From Phytophthora colocasiae (Eukaryota > Oomycota > Peronosporomycetes > Peronosporales > Peronosporaceae), in contig JAGKQI010000097.1 in assembly GCA_018806915.1 (NCBI GenBank), positions 310,001-374,000 of the forward strand: a stretch of DNA of 64,000 bases. Direction: 5' to 3'. The notes beneath the pieces were generated by a model that ran no database searches, had not been told where the DNA came from, and saw nothing but the letters and a program-made list of their open reading frames with translations. Made by a program: the position numbers and the translations under genes. The first letter of the stretch is position 1, and every line of letters starts with the position of its first letter. Positions 32,338-41,667 of this stretch are shown piece by piece.

Positions 32338-33621
32338 ATGTTGACGAAGCTTGTCGTTGCACTGGCCTCTGTGGCCGCCTCTGTGGCTCAGGCCGAGCTC
32401 TTCCGCGAGACGTTCGACGACGCCGACTGGGAGAGCCGCTGGGTGGCGTCCACCTGGAAGCCCGCGGCCGAAGTGGGCAAGTTCGAGCAGGTGGCTGGCA
32501 AGTACTACACGCAGGAGGACGACAAGGCCATCAAGACGAGCGAGGACGCGCGCTTCTACGCGCTGACGGCCAAGTTCGCTAAGCCCTTCGACAACAAGGA
32601 CAAGGATCTGTTCCTGTCGTACTTAGTGCAGCACGAGCAGAAGCTGGACTGTGGCGGCGCCTACATTAAGCTGCTGCCTGCTGACGTGGACCAGGAGAAC
32701 TTTGGCGGCGACTCGCCGTACAACGTCATGTTTGGCCCGGATATCTGCGGCATCACCAAGAAGACCCACGCGATTCTCAACTACGCGCGTCCGGGAGAGG
32801 ATGCCGTGAACATGGACCACAAGGACACGATCCGTGCGGAATCAGACACTGATGCGCACTTGTACTCGTTCGTGCTGAAGAAGGACAACACGTACGAGGT
32901 CAAGATCGACGGCAAGAGCATTAAGGAAGGCTCGTTGGCCGACAGCTGGCCTTTCCAGCCTGAGAAGCAGATTAAGGACCCCAAGCAGTCCAAGCCTAAG
33001 GACTGGGTGGACACCAAGCAGATCCCGGACCCGGAGGACAAGAAGCCGGAGGGATACGATGACATCCCCAAGACGATCCCGGACCCGGAGGCCGAGAAGC
33101 CCGAGGACTGGGATGATGAAGATGATGGAGAGTGGGAGCCCGCTATGATTGAGAACCCGGAGTTCAAGGGCGACTGGAAGCCCAAGATGATCGACAACCC
33201 GGACTACAAGGGCGAGTGGGAGCACCCGCTTATTGACAACCCGGACTACTTCGAGGACGAGCACATGTACAACGTGGCCAAGAACGTGGGCGCTGTTGGA
33301 TTTGAGCTGTGGCAGGTCAAGAGCGGCACTCTCTTCGATGACATCCTGGTCACTGACAGCGAGGACGAGTTCAACGCACACGAGGAGGCTGTCCTTGCCA
33401 AGACGGACGCTATGGCCGCCAAGAAGAAGGAGATCCAGGACGAGGAGAAGGCCAAGAAGGAGGCTGAGGCCAAGGCCAAGGAGGCCGAGAAGGAGGACGC
33501 CGACGAGGCGGACGAGGATGAGACTGAGTCTGAGGAGGAGGCCAAGGAGGAGTCTAAGGAGGACTCGGACGAGGCTGATGAAGACCAGGTCAAGGAGAAG
33601 TCCGAGAAGGACGAGCTGTAG
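32338..33621 (+). CDS. CRT: Calreticulin
   Basis: A 427-residue ER-lumen lectin chaperone that binds Ca2+ and monoglucosylated glycoproteins during folding. The ATG at 32338 is chosen because it gives a signal peptide (MLTKLVVALASVAASVAQA); an in-frame start further upstream would add 41 residues without such a signal. The globular domain includes CGGAYIKLL, MFGPDICG and KKTHAILNYARPG. The P-domain carries two repeat types (IPDPEDKKPEGYDD, IPDPEAEKPEDWDD; then ENPEFKGDWKPKMIDNPDYK). The C-domain is a long Glu/Asp/Lys run ending in the ER-retention signal KDEL. It is the only clear housekeeping gene here and is GC-rich at third positions, unlike its flanks. It needs no intron. It sits between the mirrored NLP/mucin-like units. 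Confidence 0.97.
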   Translation: MLTKLVVALASVAASVAQAELFRETFDDADWESRWVASTWKPAAEVGKFEQVAGKYYTQEDDKAIKTSEDARFYALTAKFAKPFDNKDKDLFLSYLVQHEQKLDCGGAYIKLLPADVDQENFGGDSPYNVMFGPDICGITKKTHAILNYARPGEDAVNMDHKDTIRAESDTDAHLYSFVLKKDNTYEVKIDGKSIKEGSLADSWPFQPEKQIKDPKQSKPKDWVDTKQIPDPEDKKPEGYDDIPKTIPDPEAEKPEDWDDEDDGEWEPAMIENPEFKGDWKPKMIDNPDYKGEWEHPLIDNPDYFEDEHMYNVAKNVGAVGFELWQVKSGTLFDDILVTDSEDEFNAHEEAVLAKTDAMAAKKKEIQDEEKAKKEAEAKAKEAEKEDADEADEDETESEEEAKEESKEDSDEADEDQVKEKSEKDEL

Positions 33622-33947
33622 ATGCATCGTACTGAGCCTAGTTCCCTCCTTACTTTTTTAACTTTTTGTTTCGCTTGCGCAACAAATACACGTAGAGTTG
33701 GTCAATAGTGAGCAAAGTGTTTCTACTGTACTCTGTCGAGTTTTCACCAAGCAGAATGGTTAGTACTTTGCCTGTGTAGATGTAATCGCTCGTAAATTGC
33801 ACTTGTAGAAAGTTCATCCGGGCCGTGAGCTACCAGAACGAAACTCGGTCAGTTTATTACTTCGAACTACTACTAGTAGTATTTCAAAAAGATAGTCAAA
33901 TTGGCACATCGCGATCTTGGGCTATTGTTCTGAGCAGGGTTGTGAAA
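33622..33947. other. calreticulin 3' region
   Basis: The 3' flank contains T-rich runs (TTTTTTAACTTTTTG at 33653-33667) likely involved in 3'-end formation. No gene is seen. Confidence 0.4.
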
Positions 33948-34119
33948 CTCGTTGACCTTTGCTGGTAGCGACGGTGAGTACCAGGACTTAATTATGTGGA
34001 ATCAACTCACTGAGGAAGCGCGAGTGGCCCTCGAGTCGGCAGATTTCGGAAGGGATACCAAGGTTCCTTTTACCGACAAGAACTTTGAGGCGTCTCTAGC
34101 TGAAGCGCGGCCGTTCTAA
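33948..34119 (+). pseudogene. NLP C-terminal piece, inverted
   Basis: The plus strand carries the last about 55 codons of an NLP gene (LTFAGSDGEYQDLIMW to a stop after AEARPF). The rest of that gene lies on the minus strand at 34649-35355. The break in the two pieces falls at the same codon, with CTC shared at the junction. See the finding on inversion. Confidence 0.85.
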
Positions 34120-34648
34120 AACTAGTTTTAGACTTCTGGTACCAGGAATCAAGGGTGCTAATTCATTGTTATTTAATTGAGCCCCAAGACTCGGGTCAAT
34201 CAATAATTTGTTTATTGCAATTTTGTTTTCAATCATATCATCGAGCTCTGATTGGTAGAAAACCACCCTTGACGCTCGCTAAAGCTTTGCGAGAACTTTA
34301 ACTACACCGCTTTCAAAGCGTGGCGCTTTAACGACGATGGCTTGTGGGCTGAGGTATTTCGCAGTTGGTGTGAGCTCCTTCGTAATGGCATCAAACAGAC
34401 ACCGCACGTCCAATATAGTCGCATGTTTGGGTCTTGCAGAAATTTGCAAAGTGAGGAGACTGCTGGAGTGTCGAGCGCTACCTCAGAGCTGTCTTGTCGG
34501 AGTTGTTTACGTCGTACAGGCCCAGAAGACCACTGCTTGCTCATTATTGATGCGTTAAGAGTACTCAAGTAGCTCGTGACTTCACGATAGCGTGCAGAAC
34601 GCGAGCTAAACGCCACAGTGAAATGGAGGTTTATTTGGACGTGATTGA
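34120..34648. other. spacer between the two halves of an NLP gene
   Basis: 529 bp with no recognised gene. An open stretch on the minus strand (34302-34616) has no recognisable domain. Confidence 0.4.
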
Positions 34649-35355
34649 GAGATCCAAGCAGAATCGTCCGGGTAACCTTGAGCTACTCGCGTGGATATGT
34701 CTGAGCCACCGGTGTAATTGTACGTGTACCGGAAACGACTAATCCTCCCCGTTTGAATTGCCTGCATACCCATCGGAGGGATCGCTGTTACTTTGCTGTA
34801 CGGGTCTTTTTTGTTGTTCTCCCACGTATAGAAACAAAGCTTTGGGTACTTCAAGAGTTTGTCGAGAGAGTGACGCACCAATAATCTTTGGAGTCTCCAG
34901 TGCAGGATTATCGATCCACAAGACCATATTCGCCCAAAGGTGACGACTTTTTGACCCACCTCCCCAAAAATTCTTGGGAAATACCACGCGAACATCATGG
35001 CCCACTTGTCTTGATACCAGGTCGCCCGACCGTAGAGTTGAGAACCCAGAGGTGCCTCAGTGCATGCGTCTGTGTCTTTTGTTCCCTTGAGCCCTCCAGT
35101 GATGTCTCCAGCAGCATTTACAGCAGGAAATGAGACGCAACTGTCGGAAATCTGAAGTTGGGGTTTGTATTTGACTGCTGCTTTCTCGGATACCGTGACT
35201 GGTTCAGGTTGGGCGAATGGTTGCACTTTATCGTGACCAATCGTGGCACCAAGGACAGATTGGGCTAACGCTAGGCAAAGCACCGCAACAGGAAGGAGCT
35301 TTATGATACTTGGTGAACGCTGTTGGGAAGACGGTGAATCGAGAAGTGAGTGCAT
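34649..35355 (-). pseudogene. NLP pseudogene, N-terminal and central part
   Basis: The ATG used by the intact copies for the MKL signal peptide reads ATA here (35302-35304); an in-frame ATG remains upstream at 35355. The N-terminal half matches the intact genes. Between about 34972 and 34806 the frame is shifted and then returns, scrambling the central heptapeptide region. Three residues are lost near PPMGMQAI. Homology stops at 34649 in the middle of the C-terminal domain, and the missing end is found inverted at 33948-34119. Not functional as an NLP. Confidence 0.85.
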
Positions 35356-36048
35356 TATTCAGCGCCGCTGAATCAGCGGTGAGGTCAAGTCATCCGTGTT
35401 TACCAAATAACTGTCTCTTTTCCCGACAGCTTTGTACGTGTTCGCCATCAAGGATGATGTCGACTTTGAGGAGGGGTGGTGGCCACTTTGCTAGGCCAGG
35501 CCAGGGGTTTAAGACTTGAGTGTGGTCCTCGCCGACTTAAACCCCTCTACCCAGCATGGTTACCTCTGCCTTGGCTTAGGGTCCTGACTCTGTGAATTTT
35601 CCGGCATCCGGCTTTTACTGTAGGGATCTTTTTGCTGCACTCCATACAATACCAAAAAAAAAGATGGTTGTTTGAGAGTCTGTCGTGACAGAGATGCACC
35701 CGAAGTAGATATTACATTACCGCTAGCAACTCAAAACTGCCCACTAACTAGTTAGCCAACTTCTTCTTTCAAGAAAGAGAACGAGTTTCACTGTAATTCT
35801 TCTCCACTCGATGGTTTTGACTATCGCCTTAGTGTAGACTGCATATTGAACACCACAGCATGATAAACCTCGCAAAGCATCAGAATTTAAGCCACAATAG
35901 CATTCACGCGCAGCGCCGAACTAGGGCTTGATGCACACCCCAAATTTCATGGATTTTAGAATTTCCACCTTTTTTTACCAGTCCGCAAAGTAACTCTTCT
36001 ACCTTTGTTCCGTCGAGGATATTTTGCCACATCGGATAACACCGAACT
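35356..36048. other. intergenic; NLP scrap and mucin upstream region
   Basis: 35356-35460 matches the 5' flank of NLP genes. 35618-35705 holds a small minus-strand NLP scrap (SLSRQTL-like, with TCTGTCGTGACAGAGATGCA). From about 35745 the sequence is shared with 38443-38727, the upstream region of the next mucin-like gene. Confidence 0.55.
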
Positions 36049-36066
36049 GCTCATTCTCCCATTTTT
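36049..36066 (+). promoter_or_regulatory. oomycete initiator of mucin-like gene B
   Basis: GCTCATTCTCCCATTTTT matches the oomycete core promoter consensus GCTCATTYYNCAWTTT almost perfectly, 43-60 bp before the ATG at 36109. Confidence 0.75.
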
Positions 36067-36108
36067 CTCTTGGAAAGGACCCAACCACCTCCTACTCCCT
36101 CACGCTCG

Positions 36109-37620
36109 ATGACTCCAAGAAAACCCGCGACAGTCGTCACTCTCACCGGCATCATTGCTGCTGGACTCGCATCGGCCGATGTCCCTATCTCCGTGCAATA
36201 CGACGCAACTTACTCGCTTTCGGAGTACAGTGGTCACTCGTGTTCTGGCAATGGGAAGGCTCCTGCGGGAACGATCTGCCCTAAGGCTGGAGACGTCGCC
36301 ACTGCTGATTGCTATCCGTATCTGCCGTCCTTCAACGGGACGGACTGTGTTGCCCCCGTAGACGCTCACTGTGTCCTCGTGAGCAGCAACAAATGGGGTT
36401 GCTCCTTTCTCAAATCGAATGAAGAGACTGACAGTACGGCGGGAGGATACGAGTACGAAGACACCGCCACGCCGACAGAGAAGACTACCTACTCGACGGC
36501 TCAGACCACTGCACCGTACGAAGCGGAAACAACAGAACCTCCGTACCATTCCGTCACGACGCAATCTCCGTACGAATCGAAGACGACACAACCACCTTAC
36601 AAACCAGAGACGACGCAGCCACCGTACGAACCCGAAACGACGGAATATCCTTACGAACCGAAGGCGACGCAGCCAGCGTACGAATCTAAAACATCGGAAC
36701 CTGTGTACGAACCGGAAACGACGGAACCGGTGTACGAACCAGACACGACGAAGCCTTCCTACGATGCCGTAACGACGCAGCCACCGTATGAACCAGAAAC
36801 GACGCAACCTGCGTACGAACCGGAAGCGACGGAATCTGTGTATGAGTCGGTGACGACTCAGCCTCCGTACAAGGCTACAACCCCGGCGCCTGTGTACGAT
36901 GCGGAAACTACGAAGTCAACTCAGCCTACATACGCAACGGAGGCGACGCAGCCTCCATGTGAAGAGGTGACGACGGAACCTCCATACGATGTGAAAACAA
37001 CCGAGCCTGTATACACCGAGTCGCCGTACGAATCGACCGAGCCTCCATACAAAACGACTGAAACAGTATACACGGAGGCTCCGTACGAATCAACCAACAC
37101 CGAGTCACCATATCAAACGACTGAACCAGTCTACACTGAGGCCCCATACAAAACGACCGAACCAGTGTACACCGACTCATCATATGAAACAGCTGAACCT
37201 GTGTACACCGACTCACCGTATCAAACGACTGTACCAGTCTACACCGAGTCTCCGTACGAATCGGCCGAGCCTGTAGACACTGAGTCTCCATACAAAGTGA
37301 CCGAACCAGTGTACACCGACTCACCGTATCAAACGACCGTACCAGTCTACACCGAGTCACCGTACGAATCCACTGCGCCCGTTTACACCGTGTCTCCATA
37401 CGAATCCTCTGAACCCGTGTACACCGAGTCTTCATACGAATCGACTGAGCCTGTAGACACTGAGTCTCCCTACGAACCCACTGAACCTGTGTACACCGAG
37501 TCTCCTTACGAAACGACTGAACCAGTGTATACCCAGCCCCCGTACATGAGAACGGAACCCGTGTATGAATCCGTGACGACGAAACCCGTGTACAAACCAA
37601 CGAGGAAGTTTTCATACTGA
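36109..37620 (+). CDS. Mucin-like secreted repeat protein B
   Basis: 503 residues starting MTPRKPATVVTLTGIIAAGL (signal peptide; ATG at 36109). Nearly identical to protein A through the Cys-rich domain and the first repeat block (EPETTQPPYEPETTEYPYE type). The second block of 12-residue EPVYTESPYEST units is shorter by several units. It ends KPVYKPTRKFSY. Tyr occurs at nearly every repeat, which could allow oxidative cross-linking in a wall or mucilage (inference). It is the inverted counterpart of gene A; the matched flanks extend into the convergent NLP copy at 37703-38239. Confidence 0.82.
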   Translation: MTPRKPATVVTLTGIIAAGLASADVPISVQYDATYSLSEYSGHSCSGNGKAPAGTICPKAGDVATADCYPYLPSFNGTDCVAPVDAHCVLVSSNKWGCSFLKSNEETDSTAGGYEYEDTATPTEKTTYSTAQTTAPYEAETTEPPYHSVTTQSPYESKTTQPPYKPETTQPPYEPETTEYPYEPKATQPAYESKTSEPVYEPETTEPVYEPDTTKPSYDAVTTQPPYEPETTQPAYEPEATESVYESVTTQPPYKATTPAPVYDAETTKSTQPTYATEATQPPCEEVTTEPPYDVKTTEPVYTESPYESTEPPYKTTETVYTEAPYESTNTESPYQTTEPVYTEAPYKTTEPVYTDSSYETAEPVYTDSPYQTTVPVYTESPYESAEPVDTESPYKVTEPVYTDSPYQTTVPVYTESPYESTAPVYTVSPYESSEPVYTESSYESTEPVDTESPYEPTEPVYTESPYETTEPVYTQPPYMRTEPVYESVTTKPVYKPTRKFSY

Positions 37621-37702
37621 TGGAGATGACAACGAACAGAGCAGTTGGTGCTCGGTTGTGTGTTGTCCCGCGAGTCCACGCACCCCATTTTCGTATTTGC
37701 GT

Positions 37703-38239
37703 TCATAACAAAGTTTGATATTCGATGTAGAAAATCCGTTCAGATGCTGATTTCATATCCAAGATTGTATTTTGGGTTGTCCAAAAATCTAAGACATCTA
37801 GTACGGCCACGCTGCAAAATTCTTGTTCTTTGGCATCCCCGAAATCTGCTGACTCGAGAGCTGTTCGTGCTTGGTCTGTGAGTTGATTCCACATGATAAG
37901 ATCCTGGTACTCTCCATCGTCATCCAACCCGATCCAGTCAGATTCATCCGGGTACCAATGAAAAACCCTGATGGATACGTTCGAGCCACCGACGTACGTG
38001 TAGTTGTACTCGTGTAGAGAAATTTTAATCACATCGGTTACCTGGGTACCCACAAAGCCCATTGGAGGGATCGTGTATGGGTCATTTTGTCGTTCGGCCA
38101 CCGTCGGGATAAAGATAAAATTGGGCACTTTGATAGTCTGCCGAGATAGTGACGCACCGAGGATCTTCGGGGTGGCTAGGGCGGGGTTATCCAGCCACAA
38201 TACCATATTCGCCCAGTTGTGACGGCGTCTTGTTCTCAA
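37703..38239 (-). pseudogene. NLP pseudogene, 5'-truncated (unit B)
   Basis: The minus strand encodes the C-terminal about 175 residues of an NLP (RRRHNWANMVLWLDNPALAT to the end), with no signal peptide, no N-terminal half and no start codon. Homology begins abruptly at about 38225. The rest is open and matches the C-terminal half of 28620-29504 almost completely, but lacks four residues (YTIPPM). Convergent to mucin-like gene B. Confidence 0.82.
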
Positions 38240-38727
38240 GATTCTAAAACTACACTAAACCAGCGGAATCCAGATGTTGTTTGCCCTTTCAGGGATTACA
38301 GTCGTCGTTGATCCAGTTTTCGGGTTAGCTTCTCCAAAGTAGGTCAATCACAATCAAGTTCAACTGCGTGATGGTAGATAAATTGGCAATGCTTCTTGAA
38401 AGAATTTTGCAGGTTGTCGATATTTGGCGTTCCTATTTATTAGTTAACCAACTTCTTTTAGGAAAGAGGACGATTGTCACTGTAATTCTTCTCCACCCGG
38501 TGATTTTTACTGTCGCCTTAGTGCAGCCTGTCCATTGAACATCGCGGCAAATGCAATTCAAACCACAATAGACATCATCCCCTGCTGAATTCACGCGCAG
38601 TGCCGAACTAGAGCTTGAAGCGCACCCCACAATTTTATGGAATTTAGAATTTCCACCATTTTTACCCGTCCGCAAACTAACTCTTCCACCGTCAAAGATA
38701 TTTTGCCATATCGGATACCACCGAACT
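38240..38727. other. upstream region of mucin-like gene C
   Basis: 38443-38727 is a duplicate of the upstream region of gene B (about 35745-36048). 38240-38440 shows nothing recognised. Confidence 0.5.
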
Positions 38728-38744
38728 GCTCATTCCCCCATTTA
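38728..38744 (+). promoter_or_regulatory. oomycete initiator of mucin-like gene C
   Basis: GCTCATTCCCCCATTTA matches the oomycete initiator consensus, about 50-65 bp before the ATG at 38793. Confidence 0.75.
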
Positions 38745-38792
38745 CCTCTTCGAAAGGACCTAACCAATACCACCCCTCCTCTCTCACACTCG

Positions 38793-40088
38793 ATGACTCC
38801 AAGGAAACCCGCGACAGTCGTCACTCTCACCGGCATCCTTGCTGCTGGACTCACATCGGCCGACGTCCCTATCTCCGTTCAATACGACGCAACTTACTCG
38901 CTTTCGGAGTACAGTGGTCACTCGTGTTCTGGCAATGGGAAGACTCCTGCGGGAACGATTTGCCCTAAGGCTGGAGACGTCGCCACTGCTGATTGCTATC
39001 CGTATCTGCCGTCCTTCAACGGGACGGACTGTGTTGCCCCCGTAGACGCTCACTGTGTCCTCGTGAGCAGCAACAAATGGGGTTGCTCCTTTCTCAAATC
39101 GAATGAAGAGACTGACAGTACGGCGGGAGGATACGAGTACGAAGACACCGCCACGCCGACAGAGAAGACTACCTACTCGACGGCTCAGACCACTGCACCG
39201 TACGAAGCGGAAACAACAGAACCTCCGTACCATTCCGTCACGACGCAACCTCCGTACGAATCGAAGACGACACAACCACCTTACAAACCAGAGACGACGC
39301 AGCCACCGTACGAACCCGAAACGACGGAATATCCTTACGAACCGAAGACGACGCAGCCAGCGTACGAATCTAAAACATCGGAACCTGTGTACGAACCGGA
39401 AACGACGGAACCGGTGTACGAACCAGACACGACGAAGCCTTCCTACGATGCCGTAACGACGCAGCCACCGTATGAACCAGAAACGACGCAGCCTGCGTAC
39501 GAACCGGAGGCGACGGAATCTGTGTATGAGTCGGTGACGACTCAGCCTCCGTACAAGGCTACAACCCCGGCGCCTGTGTACGATGCGGAAACTACGAAGT
39601 CAACTCAGCCTACATACGCAACGGAGGCGACGCAGCCTCCATGTGAAGAGGTGACGACGGAACCTCCATACGATGTGAAAACAACCGAGCCTGTATACAC
39701 CGAGTCGCCGTACGAATCGACCGAGCCTCCATACAAAACGACTGAAACAGTATACACGGAGGCTCCGTACGAATCAACCAACACCGAGTCACCATATCAA
39801 ACGACTGAACCAGTCTACACTGAGGCCCCATACAAAACGACCGAACCAGTGTACACCGACTCACCATATGAAACAGCTGAACCTGTGTACACCGACTCAC
39901 CGTATCAAACGACTGTACCAGTCTACACCGAGTCTCCCTACGAATCCACTGAACCTGTGTACACCGAGTCTCCTTACGAAACAACAGAACCAGTGTATAC
40001 CCAGCCCCCGTACATGAGAACGGAACTCGTGTATGAATCCGTGACGACGAAACCCGTGTACAAACCAACGAGGAAGTTTTCATACTGA
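38793..40088 (+). CDS. Mucin-like secreted repeat protein C
   Basis: 431 residues starting MTPRKPATVVTLTGILAAGL. The signal peptide, six-Cys domain and first repeat block are nearly identical to A and B. The 12-residue repeat block is the shortest of the three, ending soon after VYTESPYESTEPVYTESPYE. C-terminus KPVYKPTRKFSY. The difference in length between A, B and C lies almost wholly in whole repeat units, as expected from unequal exchange or slippage. Convergent to the intact NLP gene at 40578-41411. Confidence 0.82.
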   Translation: MTPRKPATVVTLTGILAAGLTSADVPISVQYDATYSLSEYSGHSCSGNGKTPAGTICPKAGDVATADCYPYLPSFNGTDCVAPVDAHCVLVSSNKWGCSFLKSNEETDSTAGGYEYEDTATPTEKTTYSTAQTTAPYEAETTEPPYHSVTTQPPYESKTTQPPYKPETTQPPYEPETTEYPYEPKTTQPAYESKTSEPVYEPETTEPVYEPDTTKPSYDAVTTQPPYEPETTQPAYEPEATESVYESVTTQPPYKATTPAPVYDAETTKSTQPTYATEATQPPCEEVTTEPPYDVKTTEPVYTESPYESTEPPYKTTETVYTEAPYESTNTESPYQTTEPVYTEAPYKTTEPVYTDSPYETAEPVYTDSPYQTTVPVYTESPYESTEPVYTESPYETTEPVYTQPPYMRTELVYESVTTKPVYKPTRKFSY

Positions 40089-40274
40089 TGGAGATGACAA
40101 CGAACAGAGCAGTTGGTGCTCGGTTGTGTGTTGTCCCGCGAGTCCACGCACCCCATTTTCGTTTGGGCCATTTTCGTATTTGCGTTCATATCAGCCACAT
40201 TTGATGTAATTCATAATTATACAGAGAGAAGTTTCCTTAATCTGTGGCTGCGAGAAAAGAATCTAGACCTGCAC

Positions 40275-40504
40275 GAGAAGCAACAGTGCTACTGGGTCCC
40301 AAATTCTTCGCACGACTCCCATGCGGGCAAACAGCCGTGTGATAATTGATCGTACTCTTGAACTAAAACGCACGATGCAGCACGATAATTTAAAAAACAC
40401 ATAATGGTGTGGGCACAGCGACATTACAGTCAATTACTGAAGAAGCATTGATCAATAAAGCTGCTAGTATTACAGTATCAGTGAGAGTGGATGGGGTTGA
40501 TGAT
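40275..40504 (-). repeat. ~225-bp dispersed repeat, inverted copy of 25345-25568
   Basis: Reverse complement of 25345-25568 with few changes. It lies between mucin-like gene C and the NLP gene. Nothing else was recognised in 40089-40577. Confidence 0.85.
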
Positions 40505-40577
40505 CGACTAGTTGAAAAGTTGAATTATTCCCATTGAATTGCCAAAGTGTTCAACACTAATTCAAATGGGTCCACGT

Positions 40578-41411
40578 TTAGAATGGGAATGCTTCTGCTA
40601 GAGATGCCTCAAAGTTCTTGTCGGTAAAAGGAACCTTGGTATCCTCTCCGAAATCTGCCGCCTCGAGGGCCACTCGAGCTTCCTCAGTGAGTTGATTCCA
40701 CATAATTAAGTCCTGGTACTCGCCGTCGCTACCAGCAAAGGTCAACGAGATCCAAGCAGACTCGTCCGGGTAACCTTGAGCTACTCGGGTGGATATGTCT
40801 GAGCCACCGGTGTAATTGTACGTGTACCGAAAACGACTAATCCTCCCCGTTTTAATCGCCTGCATCCCCACAAAACCCATCGGAGGGATCGCTGTTACTT
40901 TGCTGTAGGGGTCTTTTTGTTGTTCTCCCATGGATAGAAACACAGCTTTGGGTACTTCAAGCGTTTGTCGAGAGAGTGACGCTCCGAGGATCTTAGGAGT
41001 CTCCAGAGCAGGATTATCGATCCACAACACCATATTCGCCCAAAGGTGACGACTTTTTGCCCCTCCTCCCCAGAAATTCTTTGGGAAATACCACGCGAAC
41101 ATCATGGCCCACTTGTCTTGGTACCAGGTGGAACGACCGTACACTTGAGACCCCAGAGGTGCTTCAGTACATCCGTCTGTGTCTTTTGTCCCCTTGAGCC
41201 CTCCAGTGATTTCTCCAGCAGCGTTTACGGCTGGAAATGAGACGCAACTGTCGGAAATCTGAAGTTGGGGTTTGTATTTGACTGCTGCTTTCTCGGATAC
41301 CGTGACTGGTTCAGGTTGGGCGAATGGTTGCACTTTATCGTGACCAATCGTGGCACCAAGAACAGATTGGGCTAACGCTAGGCAAAGCACTGCAATAGGA
41401 ATGAGCTTCAT
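40578..41411 (-). CDS. NLP-family secreted protein, intact (unit C)
   Basis: 277 residues from the MKL start at 41411 ([20 protein letters not shown] signal peptide); an ATG at 41462 in frame gives a longer, less signal-like start. Landmarks of the NPP1 domain are present: [52 protein letters not shown], and the C-terminus to AEAFPF. The central heptapeptide position reads KSRHLWA, lacking several conserved residues, so weak or absent cytotoxicity is inferred. Its upstream sequence is cut about 145 bp from the start by a 3.3-kb MULE, so its expression may be altered. NLP proteins are secreted and known to act on plant cells or to be sensed by the plant immune system. Confidence 0.88.
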   Translation of the reverse strand: MKLIPIAVLCLALAQSVLGATIGHDKVQPFAQPEPVTVSEKAAVKYKPQLQISDSCVSFPAVNAAGEITGGLKGTKDTDGCTEAPLGSQVYGRSTWYQDKWAMMFAWYFPKNFWGGGAKSRHLWANMVLWIDNPALETPKILGASLSRQTLEVPKAVFLSMGEQQKDPYSKVTAIPPMGFVGMQAIKTGRISRFRYTYNYTGGSDISTRVAQGYPDESAWISLTFAGSDGEYQDLIMWNQLTEEARVALEAADFGEDTKVPFTDKNFEASLAEAFPF

Positions 41412-41545
41412 AATACTTGGTGAACGTTGTTGGGAAGACGGTGAATCGAGAAGTGAGTGCATTATTCAGCGGTGAGGTCGAAGTCATCTGTGTTTACCAA
41501 ATAACTGTCTCTTTTCCCGATTGCTTTGTAGTTTGCGTAGTTTTG

Positions 41546-41555
41546 CGTTGGCAGG
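41546..41555. repeat. MULE target-site duplication, left
   Basis: CGTTGGCAGG, repeated at 44841-44850; a single copy is present in the paralogous NLP flank near 24181. Confidence 0.88.
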
Positions 41556-41667
41556 GAGGAATTTCCAGAAAACAGTACAAAGTACTGTTTTCTTGCTAAT
41601 CCAAACAGTGAACTCATAGTACTGGAAACAGTATGTATTAAGTTCGCGTACGAACTTAATAATCTTC

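Noticed and set aside
32842..33627. Leu/Val-rich 261-codon frame antisense to calreticulin
   Set aside because: Mirror of GC-rich third positions and the acidic C-domain of calreticulin; no start context or domain.
34302..34616. 104-codon minus-strand frame between the NLP halves
   Set aside because: No domain, no start context, lies in rearranged spacer.
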